Of a stretch of DNA of 41,862 nt, positions 1-8,928 are shown one piece after another (positions within the stretch are counted from its first letter, which is position 1; each line of letters starts with the position of its first letter). Made by a program: the position numbers and the translations under genes. The notes under the pieces were generated by a model that was not told where the DNA came from, searched no databases, and saw nothing but the letters and a program-made list of their open reading frames with translations. The DNA comes from JAVKSM01 sp039583705. Its GTDB lineage: Bacteria; Actinomycetota; Actinomycetes; Mycobacteriales; Pseudonocardiaceae. The stretch covers positions 1 to 41,862 of the forward strand of contig JAVKSM010000011.1 in NCBI GenBank assembly GCA_039583705.1, read 5' to 3'.

Positions 1-411
1 CAGGTCCGCGATCTCGAGCGGGAGCTGGCTGCGGCGCCGCAGCCGCGGTGGCGCGCCGAGCGGGACCGGCTCGCCGTCGTCCTGGCCCGGATGCCGCCGG
101 ACGCCGCGAGCCAGGATCTGCGCTTCGCGCACGCGGCGCTGTGCGACCGGCTGGCGGGATGCGCTCGGCAGCGGGCGGTCCGCGACGCGCTCCTGGTGCG
201 GGTCCAGGCTGTCGTCCTGGGGATGGAACAGGCCGCCGGGCAGCTCGGGCACGGCGGCGCCGCCGACGCCCCGGCTTCCCGGCTCGCGGACCTGCGGCGA
301 GCGCTGGTCGAGGTCCGGCCGCTGCAGAGGGGTGTCCGAGAGGTCACCGGGTCTGGTCCCGGCACACCCCGGGATGTGCCGGGTTCGGTGGAACCCCCGG
401 GCACGACCTGA
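1..411 (+). CDS. 3' end of an unrecognised Arg/Ala/Leu-rich protein
   Basis: Reading frame 1 is open from the first base to a TGA at 409-411, giving about 136 residues of the C-terminal part of a gene that starts outside the window. The sequence is rich in Arg, Leu and Ala with heptad-like helical stretches (for example RDLERELAA near the start and LADLRRALVEV near residue 100), so it is probably alpha-helical or coiled coil. The last 25 or so residues are Gly/Pro rich. I do not recognise a family. It precedes pspA by 71 bp on the same strand; in mycobacteria the gene before pspA is clgR, but I see no helix-turn-helix in the visible part. Confidence 0.45.
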   Translation, partial: QVRDLERELAAAPQPRWRAERDRLAVVLARMPPDAASQDLRFAHAALCDRLAGCARQRAVRDALLVRVQAVVLGMEQAAGQLGHGGAADAPASRLADLRRALVEVRPLQRGVREVTGSGPGTPRDVPGSVEPPGTT

Positions 412-482
412 CACGATGGACCCAGTGGCATCGGTTCCCCAGTCCGGCGCCCGTCAGCAGAGAGTCGAGGCAGGCGGAGGAG

Positions 483-1304
483 ATGGCCAACCCGTTCGTC
501 AAGGCGTGGAAGTACCTCATGGCGGCGTTCTCGTCGAAGATCGACCAGTACGCCGACCCCAAGGTGCAGGTCCAGCAGGCCATCGAGGATGAGCAGCGCC
601 AGCACCAGGCGCTGTCGCAGCAGGCGGCCGCGGTCATCGGCAACCAACGCCAGTTGGAGATGAAGCTCAACCGGCAGCTCGGTGAGATCGAGCGACTGCA
701 GGGCGCCGCGCGGCAGGCGCTGGTGATGGCCGACAACTCCCGCGGCAAGGGCGACGAGCAGAAGGCGCAGCAGTTCGAGCAGAGCGCGCAGACCTTCGCC
801 AGCCAGCTCGTCACGGCGGAGAAGTCGGTGGAGGACCTCAAGAGCCTCCACGATCAGTCGGTGCAGGCCGCCATCCAGGCGAGGCAGGCGGTGGAGCGGA
901 ACGCGGTGGTGCTGCAGCAGAAGCTCGCCGAGCGCACCAAGCTCTTGACTCAGCTCGAACAGGCCAAGATGCAGGAGCAGGTGGCCAGCTCCCTCAACCG
1001 GATGAGCGAGCTGGCCGCGCCTCGCGACGTCCCGTCGCTGGAGGACGTGCGGGAGAAGATCGAGCGCCGCTACGCGACCGCGCTGGGCTCCACCGAGCTG
1101 GCCCAGAACAGCGTGCAGGGCCGGATGCTCGAGATCCAGCAGGCGACAGTCGACGTGGCCGGCGCCAACCGGCTGGAGCAGATCCGGGCCGCCTTGGAGG
1201 CCGGGCCGGCTGCGGGCGAGGTCACCGGGGGGACGAGCGTCCCGCAGTCAATGCCCACGCAGGTCAGCCCGCAGCCTCAGCAGCAGCAGCCCGGTCAGGC
1301 CTGA
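483..1304 (+). CDS. pspA: PspA/IM30 family envelope-stress protein
   Basis: A 273-residue PspA/IM30 (ESCRT-III-like) protein. The family binds and stabilises the inner face of the cytoplasmic membrane under envelope stress. The N-terminus has the amphipathic helix and the family's conserved beginning (MANPFVKAWKYLMAAFSSKI, then DPKVQVQQAIEDEQ). Long Gln/Glu/Ala-rich coiled coils follow to about residue 240, and the tail is Gly/Pro/Gln rich, ending in a run of glutamines. The ATG at 483 follows a GGCGGAGGAG ribosome site. The frame is open further upstream to 48, but that extension is Arg/Pro/Gly junk overlapping the previous gene. PspA near recA matches the mycobacterial 35 kDa antigen locus. 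Confidence 0.93.
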   Translation: MANPFVKAWKYLMAAFSSKIDQYADPKVQVQQAIEDEQRQHQALSQQAAAVIGNQRQLEMKLNRQLGEIERLQGAARQALVMADNSRGKGDEQKAQQFEQSAQTFASQLVTAEKSVEDLKSLHDQSVQAAIQARQAVERNAVVLQQKLAERTKLLTQLEQAKMQEQVASSLNRMSELAAPRDVPSLEDVREKIERRYATALGSTELAQNSVQGRMLEIQQATVDVAGANRLEQIRAALEAGPAAGEVTGGTSVPQSMPTQVSPQPQQQQPGQA

Positions 1305-1375
1305 CGCCGCTGCTCCCCTCGCTCGCGGGCACGTCACCACCCTCCCAGGGGCCGCGGGGATGCGAGGATCGAGTC

Positions 1376-1852
1376 ATGCTGGTGCGTATCGACGGGGAGG
1401 ATCTGCCGGGCGTGCGGTGCCGTCGCATACCGGAGAAGCGGGACGGATCCGGGGAGCAGCACGCCAACGTCCACGTCGGCGTCCAGGGCCGCCGTGAGGT
1501 GGTCGACCTGGTACCGGGCAGCGCGTCGTCGGCTCGGTGGGTGCTGGAGGTCACCACACGTGACGGGGCCGACGGTGAGCTGGACGTGGGGGGTCCCTTC
1601 GTCCACGGGCGTCGAGGGGACAGGTTCGTCTACCTGAGTTGGGGCGAGGTGACCCCGACCGGGGAGTTCGTGATGTTCCGCCGGGCCAAGCTGCACTTCG
1701 GCGACGTCGATCCTGATCTGCTGCGGGAGGCGGCTGGCTGCGGCGCCACGCTGGTCGCCCGGGTCCGGCTCAGTGACGACCACGGCCAGCCGCGCGGCGC
1801 CCGGGTGCGACCGCCGGACGTCCTCTGGCGGCTCGAGTCCGATCCCGGTTGA
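1376..1852 (+). CDS. DUF5990 family protein
   Basis: A 158-residue soluble protein starting MLVRIDGEDLPGVRC, a beginning I associate with actinobacterial DUF5990 proteins. A short beta-rich N-terminal half is followed by a segment with WGEVTPTGEFVMFRRAK near residue 90. There is no signal peptide or membrane segment. The ATG at 1376 has a weak GAGG about 10 nt upstream. It stands alone, 71 bp after pspA and convergent with the minus-strand helicase gene. The function of the family is unknown to me; the assignment rests on pattern recognition of the N-terminus and the overall length. Confidence 0.6.
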   Translation: MLVRIDGEDLPGVRCRRIPEKRDGSGEQHANVHVGVQGRREVVDLVPGSASSARWVLEVTTRDGADGELDVGGPFVHGRRGDRFVYLSWGEVTPTGEFVMFRRAKLHFGDVDPDLLREAAGCGATLVARVRLSDDHGQPRGARVRPPDVLWRLESDPG

Positions 1853-2049
1853 CCGGGCGACGATGTCCTTCTCGCTCGCCATGGGGGCAGGCGTGGCCTG
1901 GGTGAGGGTCTCCGTAGCGGACAAGCGTGGCGAGGCGCCATCTGGGTGAGCTGGCAGCGGCGCCGGCTGGCCCGATCGCTGGAGGTTGCCGTTGTGACAG
2001 CACCACCGGATTGCATGGCCTGGGACACGTCCTAGACGACCAAGATTGC

Positions 2050-5000
2050 CTAGGCCCGCAGCCGGAGGCCACGCGGGCTGGCGCGGAATCCGGCCTCGCG
2101 CAGGATCTCCGACAGCGTGCTGGGTACCGCGTCCGCACCGTCGGCCCGCTCGACGGCGAGCGTGCCCAGCCAACCCTCCCGGACCGCGGTCGCCAGCGCG
2201 TGGGCCGCGGCGCGCAGCGCGTCGGTGTGCCCGGTGAAGCTCAGCAGCGATCGGCCACCGCGCTCCACGTAGAGCGCCGGCACGCCGTCGACGAGCACGA
2301 CGAGCGCTCCGGCCTTGCGGCCGGGGCGGTGCCGGCCGCCCAGCGTCGTCGGCCAGCCCAGGGCCGCACCCCAGGGCTGGGCCGGGTCTGCGGCAGCCAG
2401 CACGGTGGCACGCCGGGCGGCCACGCTGTCCGGCTCGCGGGCCGCGGCGCGCAGCCGGTCGATCGCCCCGGGAACGGCGAACTGCGCCGCCCCCAGACCC
2501 TCGACCACGTAACCTCGGCGGCATCTACCGGATGCCTCCATCGCGCGCAGCACCCGGTAGATGCCGGCGAACCCGCCGCTGACCCGCTCGGTGTCCAGCG
2601 CGCCGCGGGTGAGCACTCCGTGCCGCTCCAGAAAGGACTCGGCCCTGGCGTGCGCCCGCCGGGTCGGGTCGGCTTCCCGGTCGACGGCCAACGCCCAGCG
2701 ACCCGCTGCGGTGGGCGGTCCGGACCGGGACGGCAGAGCCGGCCGTCCGGCCCGCAGCCCGGCGTACCTGCCCCGGCCGGCCGGCCGTCGCGGGGCGCCG
2801 CCGCCACGGCCGGCCACGAGGCTGCGGAGCGGGCCGAGCGTGTCGTTGGTGACCAGGCCGGCCCACACCAGGTCCCACAGCCCCGCGACGAGTGCGCCGT
2901 CCTCGGGCGCCGGCTCGCCTGCGGCAAGGAGCGTCGCGCCGGCCCGGTCCGCGAGGTGTCGGAAGAACTGTGCCCCGCCCGCCAGCGCGTCGAGCAGGGA
3001 CCGGTGCAGCAGTGAGCCGACCAGCTCGGGCTGCGGGTCTGGCAGGAGCAGGTCGGCGACATCGGCGGGAGCGAGGGCGACCCAGCCCTCACCGCCGCCG
3101 CCGAGCGACCCGCAGCCGGTCCACGTCACCTCTCCAGCCGCGGTGAGGGTGTCGAGCAGCGCGGGAGAGTAGCCCGGCAGCCGGGCCGGCAACACCAGCG
3201 ACTCGAGCGCGCTGGCCGGTATCGGCGCTCCCGCGAGCTGCTCCACCACAGCGAGCAGATCCTCGGCTCCCGGTGCACCGCGGACCCGGCCGCCGATGCC
3301 GTGCCAGGCCGGCAGGAACCGGCCGAACGCGGCCGGCTCGACCGGCTCCACCTCGGCCCGCAACCGGGCGAGCGAGCTTCGCCGCACCCGCCGCAGCACG
3401 TCGGCGTCGCAGTACTCCGTCTCGACCCCGCCCGGCCGCAGTTCGCCCCGGACCAGTCGGCCGGCACCGGCCATGCGGTCGAGCACCCCCGCCACGATCA
3501 CCACACCGAGCCCGAACCGGGCCGCCGCCATCGAGGCCGGGAACGGGCCGTGGGTACGCGCGTAGCGGGCCAGCAGGTCGCCCAGCGGGTCGGCGACCGG
3601 CTCGGTGAACGCCTCCGGCACCCCCACCGGCAGCGCCACCCCCAGCGCGTCCCGCACCCGCCCGGCGTCCTCGATGGCGAGCCAGCGCAGCCCACCGGCG
3701 ATCCGCACCCGGATCACCCGCCGCGCCGCCTCGAGCTCGACCAGCCAGCTCTCCCGCACGCCGCGCTCGGCGGCCTCCCCGGTGGACAGGTCGCCGACGA
3801 AGCGCAGCAGGTCAGCCGCGCCCTCGACGTCGTGCGGCCGGCGATCCGGGGAACGGCGCTGCAACATGGCCTCGGCCTCGGCGAGCACGTCGGGGTCGAG
3901 CAGTTCGCGGATCGCCTCCACGCCGAGCAGTTCCGCCAGCAGGGTCGAGTCCAGGGACAACGCCGCAGCCCGTCGTTCCGCCAGCGGCGCGTCCACCTCG
4001 TACAGGAACATCCCGACGTAGCCGAACAGCAGGCTGCGGGCGAACGGGGACGGCGAGGACGTCGACACCTCCACCACCCGCACCCGCCGGGACCGCACGT
4101 CGGACATCAGCTCGCGCAGTCCGGGCAGGTCGTAGACGTCCGCCAGGCACTCCCGCATCGCCTCCAGCACGACCGGGAACTGCTCGTAGCGGGACGCGAC
4201 GGCCAGCAGTTGCGCGGCCCGCTGCCGCTGCTGCCACAGTGGGGTGCGCCGCGCCGGATCCCGACGGGGCAGCAGCAGCGAGCGAGCGGCGCACTCCCGG
4301 AACCGTGCGGCGAACATCGCGGAGCCACCCACCTCCGCGACGACGGCCTGCTCCACCTCCTCCGGGTCGAGCAGCACGTCCTCCGCGGTCGGCAGCACGT
4401 CGACGCCCGCGGCGTCCACCGCGTCGGGAAGCCGCAGCACGATGCCGTCGTCAGCGGACGCGGCGTGGACCTCGACCCCACGCCGCTCCCGCAACCGCGC
4501 CGCGATCACCACTGCCCAGGGTCCGTTGACCTGGGCGCCGAACGGCGAGTGCACGACCAGCCGCCAGTCGCCGAGCTCGTCGCGGAACCGCTCGACGAGG
4601 ACCGTCCGGTCGTCCGGGACGTGTCGCGTCGCGGCCCGCTGCTCGGCGAGGTAGGCGAGGAGGTTGTCCGCGGCCCACCTGTCCAGCCCGGCGGCGCACA
4701 CCCGGGCACGGGCGGCGTCGGCGTCCATCGCGGACAGCTCGCGGACGAACGCGCCCAGCGCCCGGCCCAGCTCCAGCGGCCGGCCGGGTGCGTCGCCCTT
4801 CCAGAAGGGCATCCTGGCCGGTAACCCGGGTGCCGGCTCGGCGACGACCATGTCCCGCGTGATGTCGAGCACCCGCCAGGACGTGGAGCCCAGCAGGAAC
4901 GCGTCACCGACACGGGACTCGTAGACCATCTCCTCGTCCAGCTCACCGACCCGGGAGCCGCCGGGCGTGCGGACCGGGTAGAGCCCGCGGTCCGGGATGG

Positions 5001-6732
5001 TGCCCCCGGAGGTCACCGCGAGCCGCTGGGCGCCCGGGCGTCCCCGCAACTCGCCGGTCGCCCGGTCCCAGACGATGCGGGGCCGCAACTCCCCGAACTC
5101 CTCGCTCGGATAGCGACCGGCGAGCATGTCGAGCACCGCGTGCAGCGCCGAGTCGGGCAGGGCGGCGAACGGCGCGGCGCGCCGCGCCAGACCGGCGAGC
5201 CCCGCCACGCTCCAGGGTTCCATCGCCACCATCGCCACCACCTGCTGGGCGAGCACGTCCAGTGGGTTGCGTGGGTACCGGATCGACTCGATCTTCCCGG
5301 CCGCCATCTGCTCGGCGACGACCGCGCACGACACCAGGTCGCCCCGGTACTTGGGGAACACGACGCCGGTGGACACAGCGCCGACCGAATGCCCGGCGCG
5401 GCCGACCCGCTGCAGACCGGACGCCACGCTGGGGGGTGCCTCGACCTGCACGACGAGGTCGACCGCCCCCATGTCGATGCCCAGCTCCAGGCTCGAGGTG
5501 GCCACCACGCACGGCAACCGGCCGGACTTGAGATCTTCCTCGACCAGCGTGCGCTGCTCGCGCGACATCGACCCGTGGTGAGCCCGCGCGATCTCGGCCG
5601 GGGCGCCGCCCGCAACCCCGGACTGGCCGACGGCCTGGGCCGGGAACGGGGCGTCCCGGTCGGTTCCGGACTCGGCGGCAAGCTCGTTGAGCCGGGCCGT
5701 GAGCCGCTCGGCGAGCCGACGGGAGTTGGCGAAGACGATGGTGCTGCGGTGGGTTCGGACGAGGTCCAGCACGCGGCGCTCGACGGCGGGCCAGATCGAG
5801 GCCCGCTGCTCGACACCCGCGGGCGAGCCCCCGACCTCGCCGCTGGGCTCGCCCAACGCCGACATGTCCTCGACCGGAACCTCGACCCGCACCTCGACGG
5901 TCTTGGAGGTCCTCGGCGCGACCACCGCGACCGGCCTGCCGCCGGCCAGGAAGGCGCTCACCTCGTCGATCGGGCGGACGGTTGCGGAGAGTCCGATCCG
6001 CTGCGCGGGGCCGTCCAGCAGGGCGTCCAGCCGTTCCAGGGACAGCGCCAGGTGCGCGCCGCGCTTGCTGCCGGCGACGGCGTGCACCTCATCGACGATC
6101 ACGGTCTGCACCCCCCGCAGCACCTTCCGGGCGGCCGAGGTGAGGACCAGGAACAGCGACTCGGGCGTGGTGACGAACACGTCCGGCGGGGTGCGGGCGA
6201 AGGCGCGCCGCGCATCCGCCGGCGTGTCCCCGGTGCGCATCCCGACGGTGAGCGCCGGTTGCGGCAGGCCGAGCCGGTGGGCCGCCTGCCGGATCCCGGC
6301 CAGCGGGGAGCGCAGGTTGCGCTGCACGTCGACCGCCAGCGCCTTGAGCGGTGAGACATAGAGCACCCGGCAGCGGCGGCCGGGATCGGTCGGCGGCGGC
6401 TCGGCCGCCAGCCGGTCCAGCGCCCACAGGAACGCGGCCAGCGTCTTGCCCGAGCCGGTCGGCGCGACGACCAGCGTGTGGCGCCCCTGCGACACCGCTT
6501 CCCAGGCGCCGCGCTGGGCGTCGGTGGGCGTGGCGAAAGCGCTCCGGAACCACTCCCGGGTGGCGGGGGAGAAGCTCGCCAGCGCGTCCACCGTGCCATC
6601 TTCCCCCGGTGCACCGACAGTTCGGCGACGCCCGACCTCGTCGCCGGGATCGTGCCGAGCCACCCACGGCGCCGCTCCGGGCTGCCCGTGGTGTCGCATC
6701 TCCGGGTGTCGTTTCTCATCATCGTTTCTCAT
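2050..6732 (-). CDS. lhr: Lhr-family ATP-dependent (DEAD/DEAH) helicase
   Basis: A 1560-residue Lhr-type superfamily 2 helicase, the normal large size for actinobacterial Lhr (about 1500). Lhr is a 3'-5' DNA/RNA-DNA helicase implicated in DNA repair. Visible motifs: Walker A APTGSGKT near residue 91, DEVH in VDEVHAVAGSKRGAHLALSL, SAT in GLSATVRP, HHGSMSREQR, the Lhr-specific ATSSLELGIDMG, and motif VI QRVGRAGH. The remaining ~900 residues are the Lhr winged-helix and C-terminal DUF4145/Lhr-CTD-like part, ending in a conserved-looking LSEILREAGFRASPRGLRL. I chose the ATG at 6732 because GGGAG lies 9 nt before it; the frame is open to 7125 but that extension is antisense to the hemerythrin gene. 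A second ATG is at 6699. The start lies inside a 13-bp tandem repeat. Confidence 0.93.
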   Translation of the reverse strand: MRNDDEKRHPEMRHHGQPGAAPWVARHDPGDEVGRRRTVGAPGEDGTVDALASFSPATREWFRSAFATPTDAQRGAWEAVSQGRHTLVVAPTGSGKTLAAFLWALDRLAAEPPPTDPGRRCRVLYVSPLKALAVDVQRNLRSPLAGIRQAAHRLGLPQPALTVGMRTGDTPADARRAFARTPPDVFVTTPESLFLVLTSAARKVLRGVQTVIVDEVHAVAGSKRGAHLALSLERLDALLDGPAQRIGLSATVRPIDEVSAFLAGGRPVAVVAPRTSKTVEVRVEVPVEDMSALGEPSGEVGGSPAGVEQRASIWPAVERRVLDLVRTHRSTIVFANSRRLAERLTARLNELAAESGTDRDAPFPAQAVGQSGVAGGAPAEIARAHHGSMSREQRTLVEEDLKSGRLPCVVATSSLELGIDMGAVDLVVQVEAPPSVASGLQRVGRAGHSVGAVSTGVVFPKYRGDLVSCAVVAEQMAAGKIESIRYPRNPLDVLAQQVVAMVAMEPWSVAGLAGLARRAAPFAALPDSALHAVLDMLAGRYPSEEFGELRPRIVWDRATGELRGRPGAQRLAVTSGGTIPDRGLYPVRTPGGSRVGELDEEMVYESRVGDAFLLGSTSWRVLDITRDMVVAEPAPGLPARMPFWKGDAPGRPLELGRALGAFVRELSAMDADAARARVCAAGLDRWAADNLLAYLAEQRAATRHVPDDRTVLVERFRDELGDWRLVVHSPFGAQVNGPWAVVIAARLRERRGVEVHAASADDGIVLRLPDAVDAAGVDVLPTAEDVLLDPEEVEQAVVAEVGGSAMFAARFRECAARSLLLPRRDPARRTPLWQQRQRAAQLLAVASRYEQFPVVLEAMRECLADVYDLPGLRELMSDVRSRRVRVVEVSTSSPSPFARSLLFGYVGMFLYEVDAPLAERRAAALSLDSTLLAELLGVEAIRELLDPDVLAEAEAMLQRRSPDRRPHDVEGAADLLRFVGDLSTGEAAERGVRESWLVELEAARRVIRVRIAGGLRWLAIEDAGRVRDALGVALPVGVPEAFTEPVADPLGDLLARYARTHGPFPASMAAARFGLGVVIVAGVLDRMAGAGRLVRGELRPGGVETEYCDADVLRRVRRSSLARLRAEVEPVEPAAFGRFLPAWHGIGGRVRGAPGAEDLLAVVEQLAGAPIPASALESLVLPARLPGYSPALLDTLTAAGEVTWTGCGSLGGGGEGWVALAPADVADLLLPDPQPELVGSLLHRSLLDALAGGAQFFRHLADRAGATLLAAGEPAPEDGALVAGLWDLVWAGLVTNDTLGPLRSLVAGRGGGAPRRPAGRGRYAGLRAGRPALPSRSGPPTAAGRWALAVDREADPTRRAHARAESFLERHGVLTRGALDTERVSGGFAGIYRVLRAMEASGRCRRGYVVEGLGAAQFAVPGAIDRLRAAAREPDSVAARRATVLAAADPAQPWGAALGWPTTLGGRHRPGRKAGALVVLVDGVPALYVERGGRSLLSFTGHTDALRAAAHALATAVREGWLGTLAVERADGADAVPSTLSEILREAGFRASPRGLRLRA

Positions 6733-6747
6733 GGTCGTTTCTCCCGG
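6709..6747. repeat. Three 13-bp tandem units across the lhr start codon
   Basis: The 9-mer TCGTTTCTC occurs at 6709, 6722 and 6735, an exact 13-bp period. On the minus strand the lhr start codon sits between the first and second units read in the gene's direction. Because 13 is not a multiple of 3, gain or loss of one unit would change the reading frame of the first codons and could move the start codon relative to the ribosome site. Confidence 0.75.
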
Positions 6748-6985
6748 CGCCGCCGCTCGCCGCGCCGTGGCGGTCCGCCCGGGCCTGATCGTCCCCCGCG
6801 CAACCGGCTGCGGGCCGTCCTGACCGCCTCCGAGGACGAAAGGGGCGCATGAAGCCGGCCCCGGGTGGGCACCCGACCCAGAGGGGAAGGAGCGAGAAAG
6901 AGTGAGGGAAGCCGGATCCGACGACAGCTGAGAACACGCCGGAGTAGGCGCCCCGACAGACGAGTCCGAAGGAAAGGACACCAGC

Positions 6986-7426
6986 GTGGCTTCTCCGCAC
7001 GACCTCGCCGAGATCATCAGCTCCGACCACCGAGCGGTCGAAGAGCTGTTCGGGCAGTTGGAGAGCGGTGCCGGCGACCGCAGCCGCCTGGTCGACAAGG
7101 TGATCGACGAGCTGGGCGCGCACACCGCCGCCGAGGAGCAGGTGGTCTACCCCGCCATCCGGGACATGGTCCCCGAGGGGAGGGGCATGGCAGAGCGTGC
7201 CCTCGCCGAGCACAAGGGGATGAGGCAGGCGATCAGCAAGCTGGAGCGGGGCGAACCCGAAGACGCTGGGTTCGAAGCGGCGCTGAAGGATCTCATCGCC
7301 GAGGTGCGCACCCACGTGCCCGAGGAGGAGAACGAGCTCCTTCCCGCGCTGCGGGTAATGATCGGCGAGGACAAGATGGCCGAGCTGGGGAACATCTTCA
7401 ACCAGGTGAAGGGTGCGTACGCCTGA
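6986..7426 (+). CDS. Hemerythrin HHE-domain protein
   Basis: A 146-residue single-domain hemerythrin-like protein, expected to hold a diiron site and bind O2, NO or peroxide in the cytoplasm. Candidate iron ligands in order are H15 (SSDHRAVEE), H46 and E50 (HTAAEEQ), H76 (EHKGM), H110 and E114 (HVPEEENELLPAL), which fits the HHE four-helix pattern. The GTG start at 6986 follows GGAAAGGA with good spacing. It is divergent from lhr with about 250 bp between them, and it precedes DUF3046-recA. The exact physiological role cannot be read from sequence. Confidence 0.85.
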   Translation: MASPHDLAEIISSDHRAVEELFGQLESGAGDRSRLVDKVIDELGAHTAAEEQVVYPAIRDMVPEGRGMAERALAEHKGMRQAISKLERGEPEDAGFEAALKDLIAEVRTHVPEEENELLPALRVMIGEDKMAELGNIFNQVKGAYA

Positions 7427-7489
7427 CCGGCGTGAGGTAGGGGTCCCCCGCCGACCGGGTTGGCCGGGTTGGCGAGCCGTGGCCGCCAG

Positions 7490-7495
7490 TAGCCT
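7490..7495 (+). promoter_or_regulatory. -10 box for a leaderless DUF3046 transcript
   Basis: TAGCCT fits TANNNT and lies 7 nt before the GTG start at 7503. There is no ribosome site between them, so transcription probably starts at or beside the start codon. Confidence 0.5.
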
Positions 7496-7502
7496 GGGCG
7501 CC

Positions 7503-7697
7503 GTGCGGCTGACTCGGTTTCGACAGCTCATGGGCGAGGAGTTCGGCGCGTCGCGGGCCTCGTCCCTCGCCCGGGACCACGTCTTTGCCGACCTCGGCGG
7601 CCGGACCGTGGACCAAGCGCTGGCGGCCGGGGACGATCCCAAGGACGTGTGGCGGGTGGTGTGCGTGACCTTCGAGGTGCCGCCGGAGCGTTGGTGA
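7503..7697 (+). CDS. DUF3046 small protein
   Basis: A 64-residue protein of the DUF3046 family, recognised by MRLTRFRQLMGEEFG at the start and DPKDVWRVVCVTFEVPPERW at the end. In actinobacteria this small gene typically sits directly upstream of recA, as it does here; its function is not established. The GTG at 7503 has no Shine-Dalgarno sequence, but a TAGCCT -10 box lies 7 nt upstream, consistent with a leaderless message. An in-frame extension upstream to 7413 overlaps the hemerythrin gene and was discarded. Confidence 0.85.
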   Translation: MRLTRFRQLMGEEFGASRASSLARDHVFADLGGRTVDQALAAGDDPKDVWRVVCVTFEVPPERW

Positions 7698-7731
7698 GGG
7701 CTGCGAAGCGTGGCAGCACGGCGTGTCGGAC

Positions 7732-7760
7732 CTGACATCGAACACGTGTTCGGCTACGGT
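7732..7760 (+). promoter_or_regulatory. recA promoter with LexA (SOS) box in the spacer
   Basis: CTGACA (7732-7737) and TACGGT (7755-7760) form a -35/-10 pair with exactly 17 bp between them. The spacer contains the perfect palindrome CGAACACGTGTTCG at 7739-7752, which matches the mycobacterial LexA consensus CGAAC-R-N-R-Y-GTTCG at every position. LexA bound here would block RNA polymerase directly. It lies about 125 bp upstream of the recA start. Confidence 0.88.
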
Positions 7761-7885
7761 GTGCTCACGTCCGGTCCAGTCATCCACAGGCAGCTTCCTC
7801 GCCCGAGGCGATGTCGGTCGATGTCGGTCCGGAGGCCTAACGTCGGCCACGACCGCAACGACGACTCACCGAGGTGGAACCCGAG

Positions 7886-8926
7886 ATGGCACCAGCACCC
7901 GACCGGGAGAAGGCGCTCGAGCTGGCCTTGGCCCAGATCGACAAGCAGTACGGAAAGGGATCGGTGATGCGCCTCGGTGACGAGGCGCGCGCTCCGGTCG
8001 GGATCATCCCGACGGGCTCGCTCGCCCTGGACGTCGCGTTGGGTATCGGCGGCCTGCCCCGTGGCCGCATCGTGGAGATATACGGTCCCGAGGCGAGCGG
8101 AAAGACCACCATCGCGCTGCACGCGGTGGCCAACGCGCAGGCTGCCGGGGGGATCGCCGCGTTCATCGACGCGGAGCACGCGCTCGACCCGGAGTACGCC
8201 AAGGCGCTCGGGGTGGACACCGACGCGCTGCTGGTCTCCCAGCCCGACACCGGCGAGCAGGCGCTCGAGATCGCGGACATGCTCATCCGCTCCGGCGCGC
8301 TGGACGTCCTCGCCATCGACTCGGTCGCCGCGCTGGTGCCCCGCGCCGAGATCGAGGGCGAGATGGGCGACAACCATGTCGGGTTGCAGGCCCGTCTCAT
8401 GAGCCAGGCACTGCGCAAGATCACCGGTGCGCTGAACAACTCCGGCACCACTGCGATCTTCATAAACCAGCTCCGGGAAAGGGTCGGGGTGATGTTCGGC
8501 TCCCCGGAGACCACCACGGGCGGCAAGGCGCTGAAGTTCTACGCCTCGGTGCGGTTGGACATCCGCCGGATCGAGACGCTCAAGGACGGCACCGAGGCGG
8601 TCGGCAACCGAACCCGGGTCAAGGTGGTCAAGAACAAGCTGGCCCCGCCGTTCAAACAGGCCGAGTTCGACGTGCTCTATGGCCATGGCATCAGCCGGGA
8701 GGGCTCGTTGCTCGACGTCGGTGTCGAGCAGGGCATCGTCCGCAAGTCCGGCGCCTGGTACACCTACGAGGGCGACCAGCTCGGCCAGGGCAAGGAGAAC
8801 GCCCGCGTCTTCCTCCGGGAGAACCCGGACATCGCCGCCGAGATCGAGAAGCGCGCCAAGGAGAAGCTCGGGGTCGGGCCGCAGCTCGACGCGGAGGCGG
8901 CCACGGTGGCTCCGGTGAACTTCTGA
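7886..8926 (+). CDS. recA: Recombinase RecA
   Basis: A 346-residue RecA: ATP-dependent strand exchange in homologous recombination, and co-protease for LexA self-cleavage. Walker A is GPEASGKTT near residue 65, Walker B is LDVLAIDSVAAL, and the L2 region contains FINQLRERVGVMFGSPETTTGG. The sequence is complete and has no intein, unlike the M. tuberculosis gene. I chose ATG 7886 because AGGTGG lies 8 nt upstream; a GTG at 7874 would add four residues but overlaps that ribosome site. recX follows after 2 bp. The upstream LexA box puts it in the SOS regulon together with lexA in this same window. Confidence 0.98.
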   Translation: MAPAPDREKALELALAQIDKQYGKGSVMRLGDEARAPVGIIPTGSLALDVALGIGGLPRGRIVEIYGPEASGKTTIALHAVANAQAAGGIAAFIDAEHALDPEYAKALGVDTDALLVSQPDTGEQALEIADMLIRSGALDVLAIDSVAALVPRAEIEGEMGDNHVGLQARLMSQALRKITGALNNSGTTAIFINQLRERVGVMFGSPETTTGGKALKFYASVRLDIRRIETLKDGTEAVGNRTRVKVVKNKLAPPFKQAEFDVLYGHGISREGSLLDVGVEQGIVRKSGAWYTYEGDQLGQGKENARVFLRENPDIAAEIEKRAKEKLGVGPQLDAEAATVAPVNF

Positions 8927-8928
8927 CG

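Noticed and set aside
48..482. N-terminal extension of pspA by 145 residues
   Set aside because: The extension is Arg/Pro/Gly low complexity and overlaps another frame; PspA proteins begin at the ATG 483, which has a good ribosome site.
1844..1858. Hairpin CCCGGT-TG-ACCGGG at the DUF5990 stop
   Set aside because: Six base pairs with a 2-nt loop in GC-rich sequence is expected by chance.
6733..7125. N-terminal extension of lhr by 131 residues
   Set aside because: It would be entirely antisense to the hemerythrin gene and its leader and has Ser/Arg-rich shadow composition.
7722..7745. RecA-independent (PafBC) promoter motif upstream of recA
   Set aside because: GTGTCGGAC was considered, but 8 nt downstream the sequence is GAACAC, which does not fit TANNNT, and the 9-mer itself has mismatches.
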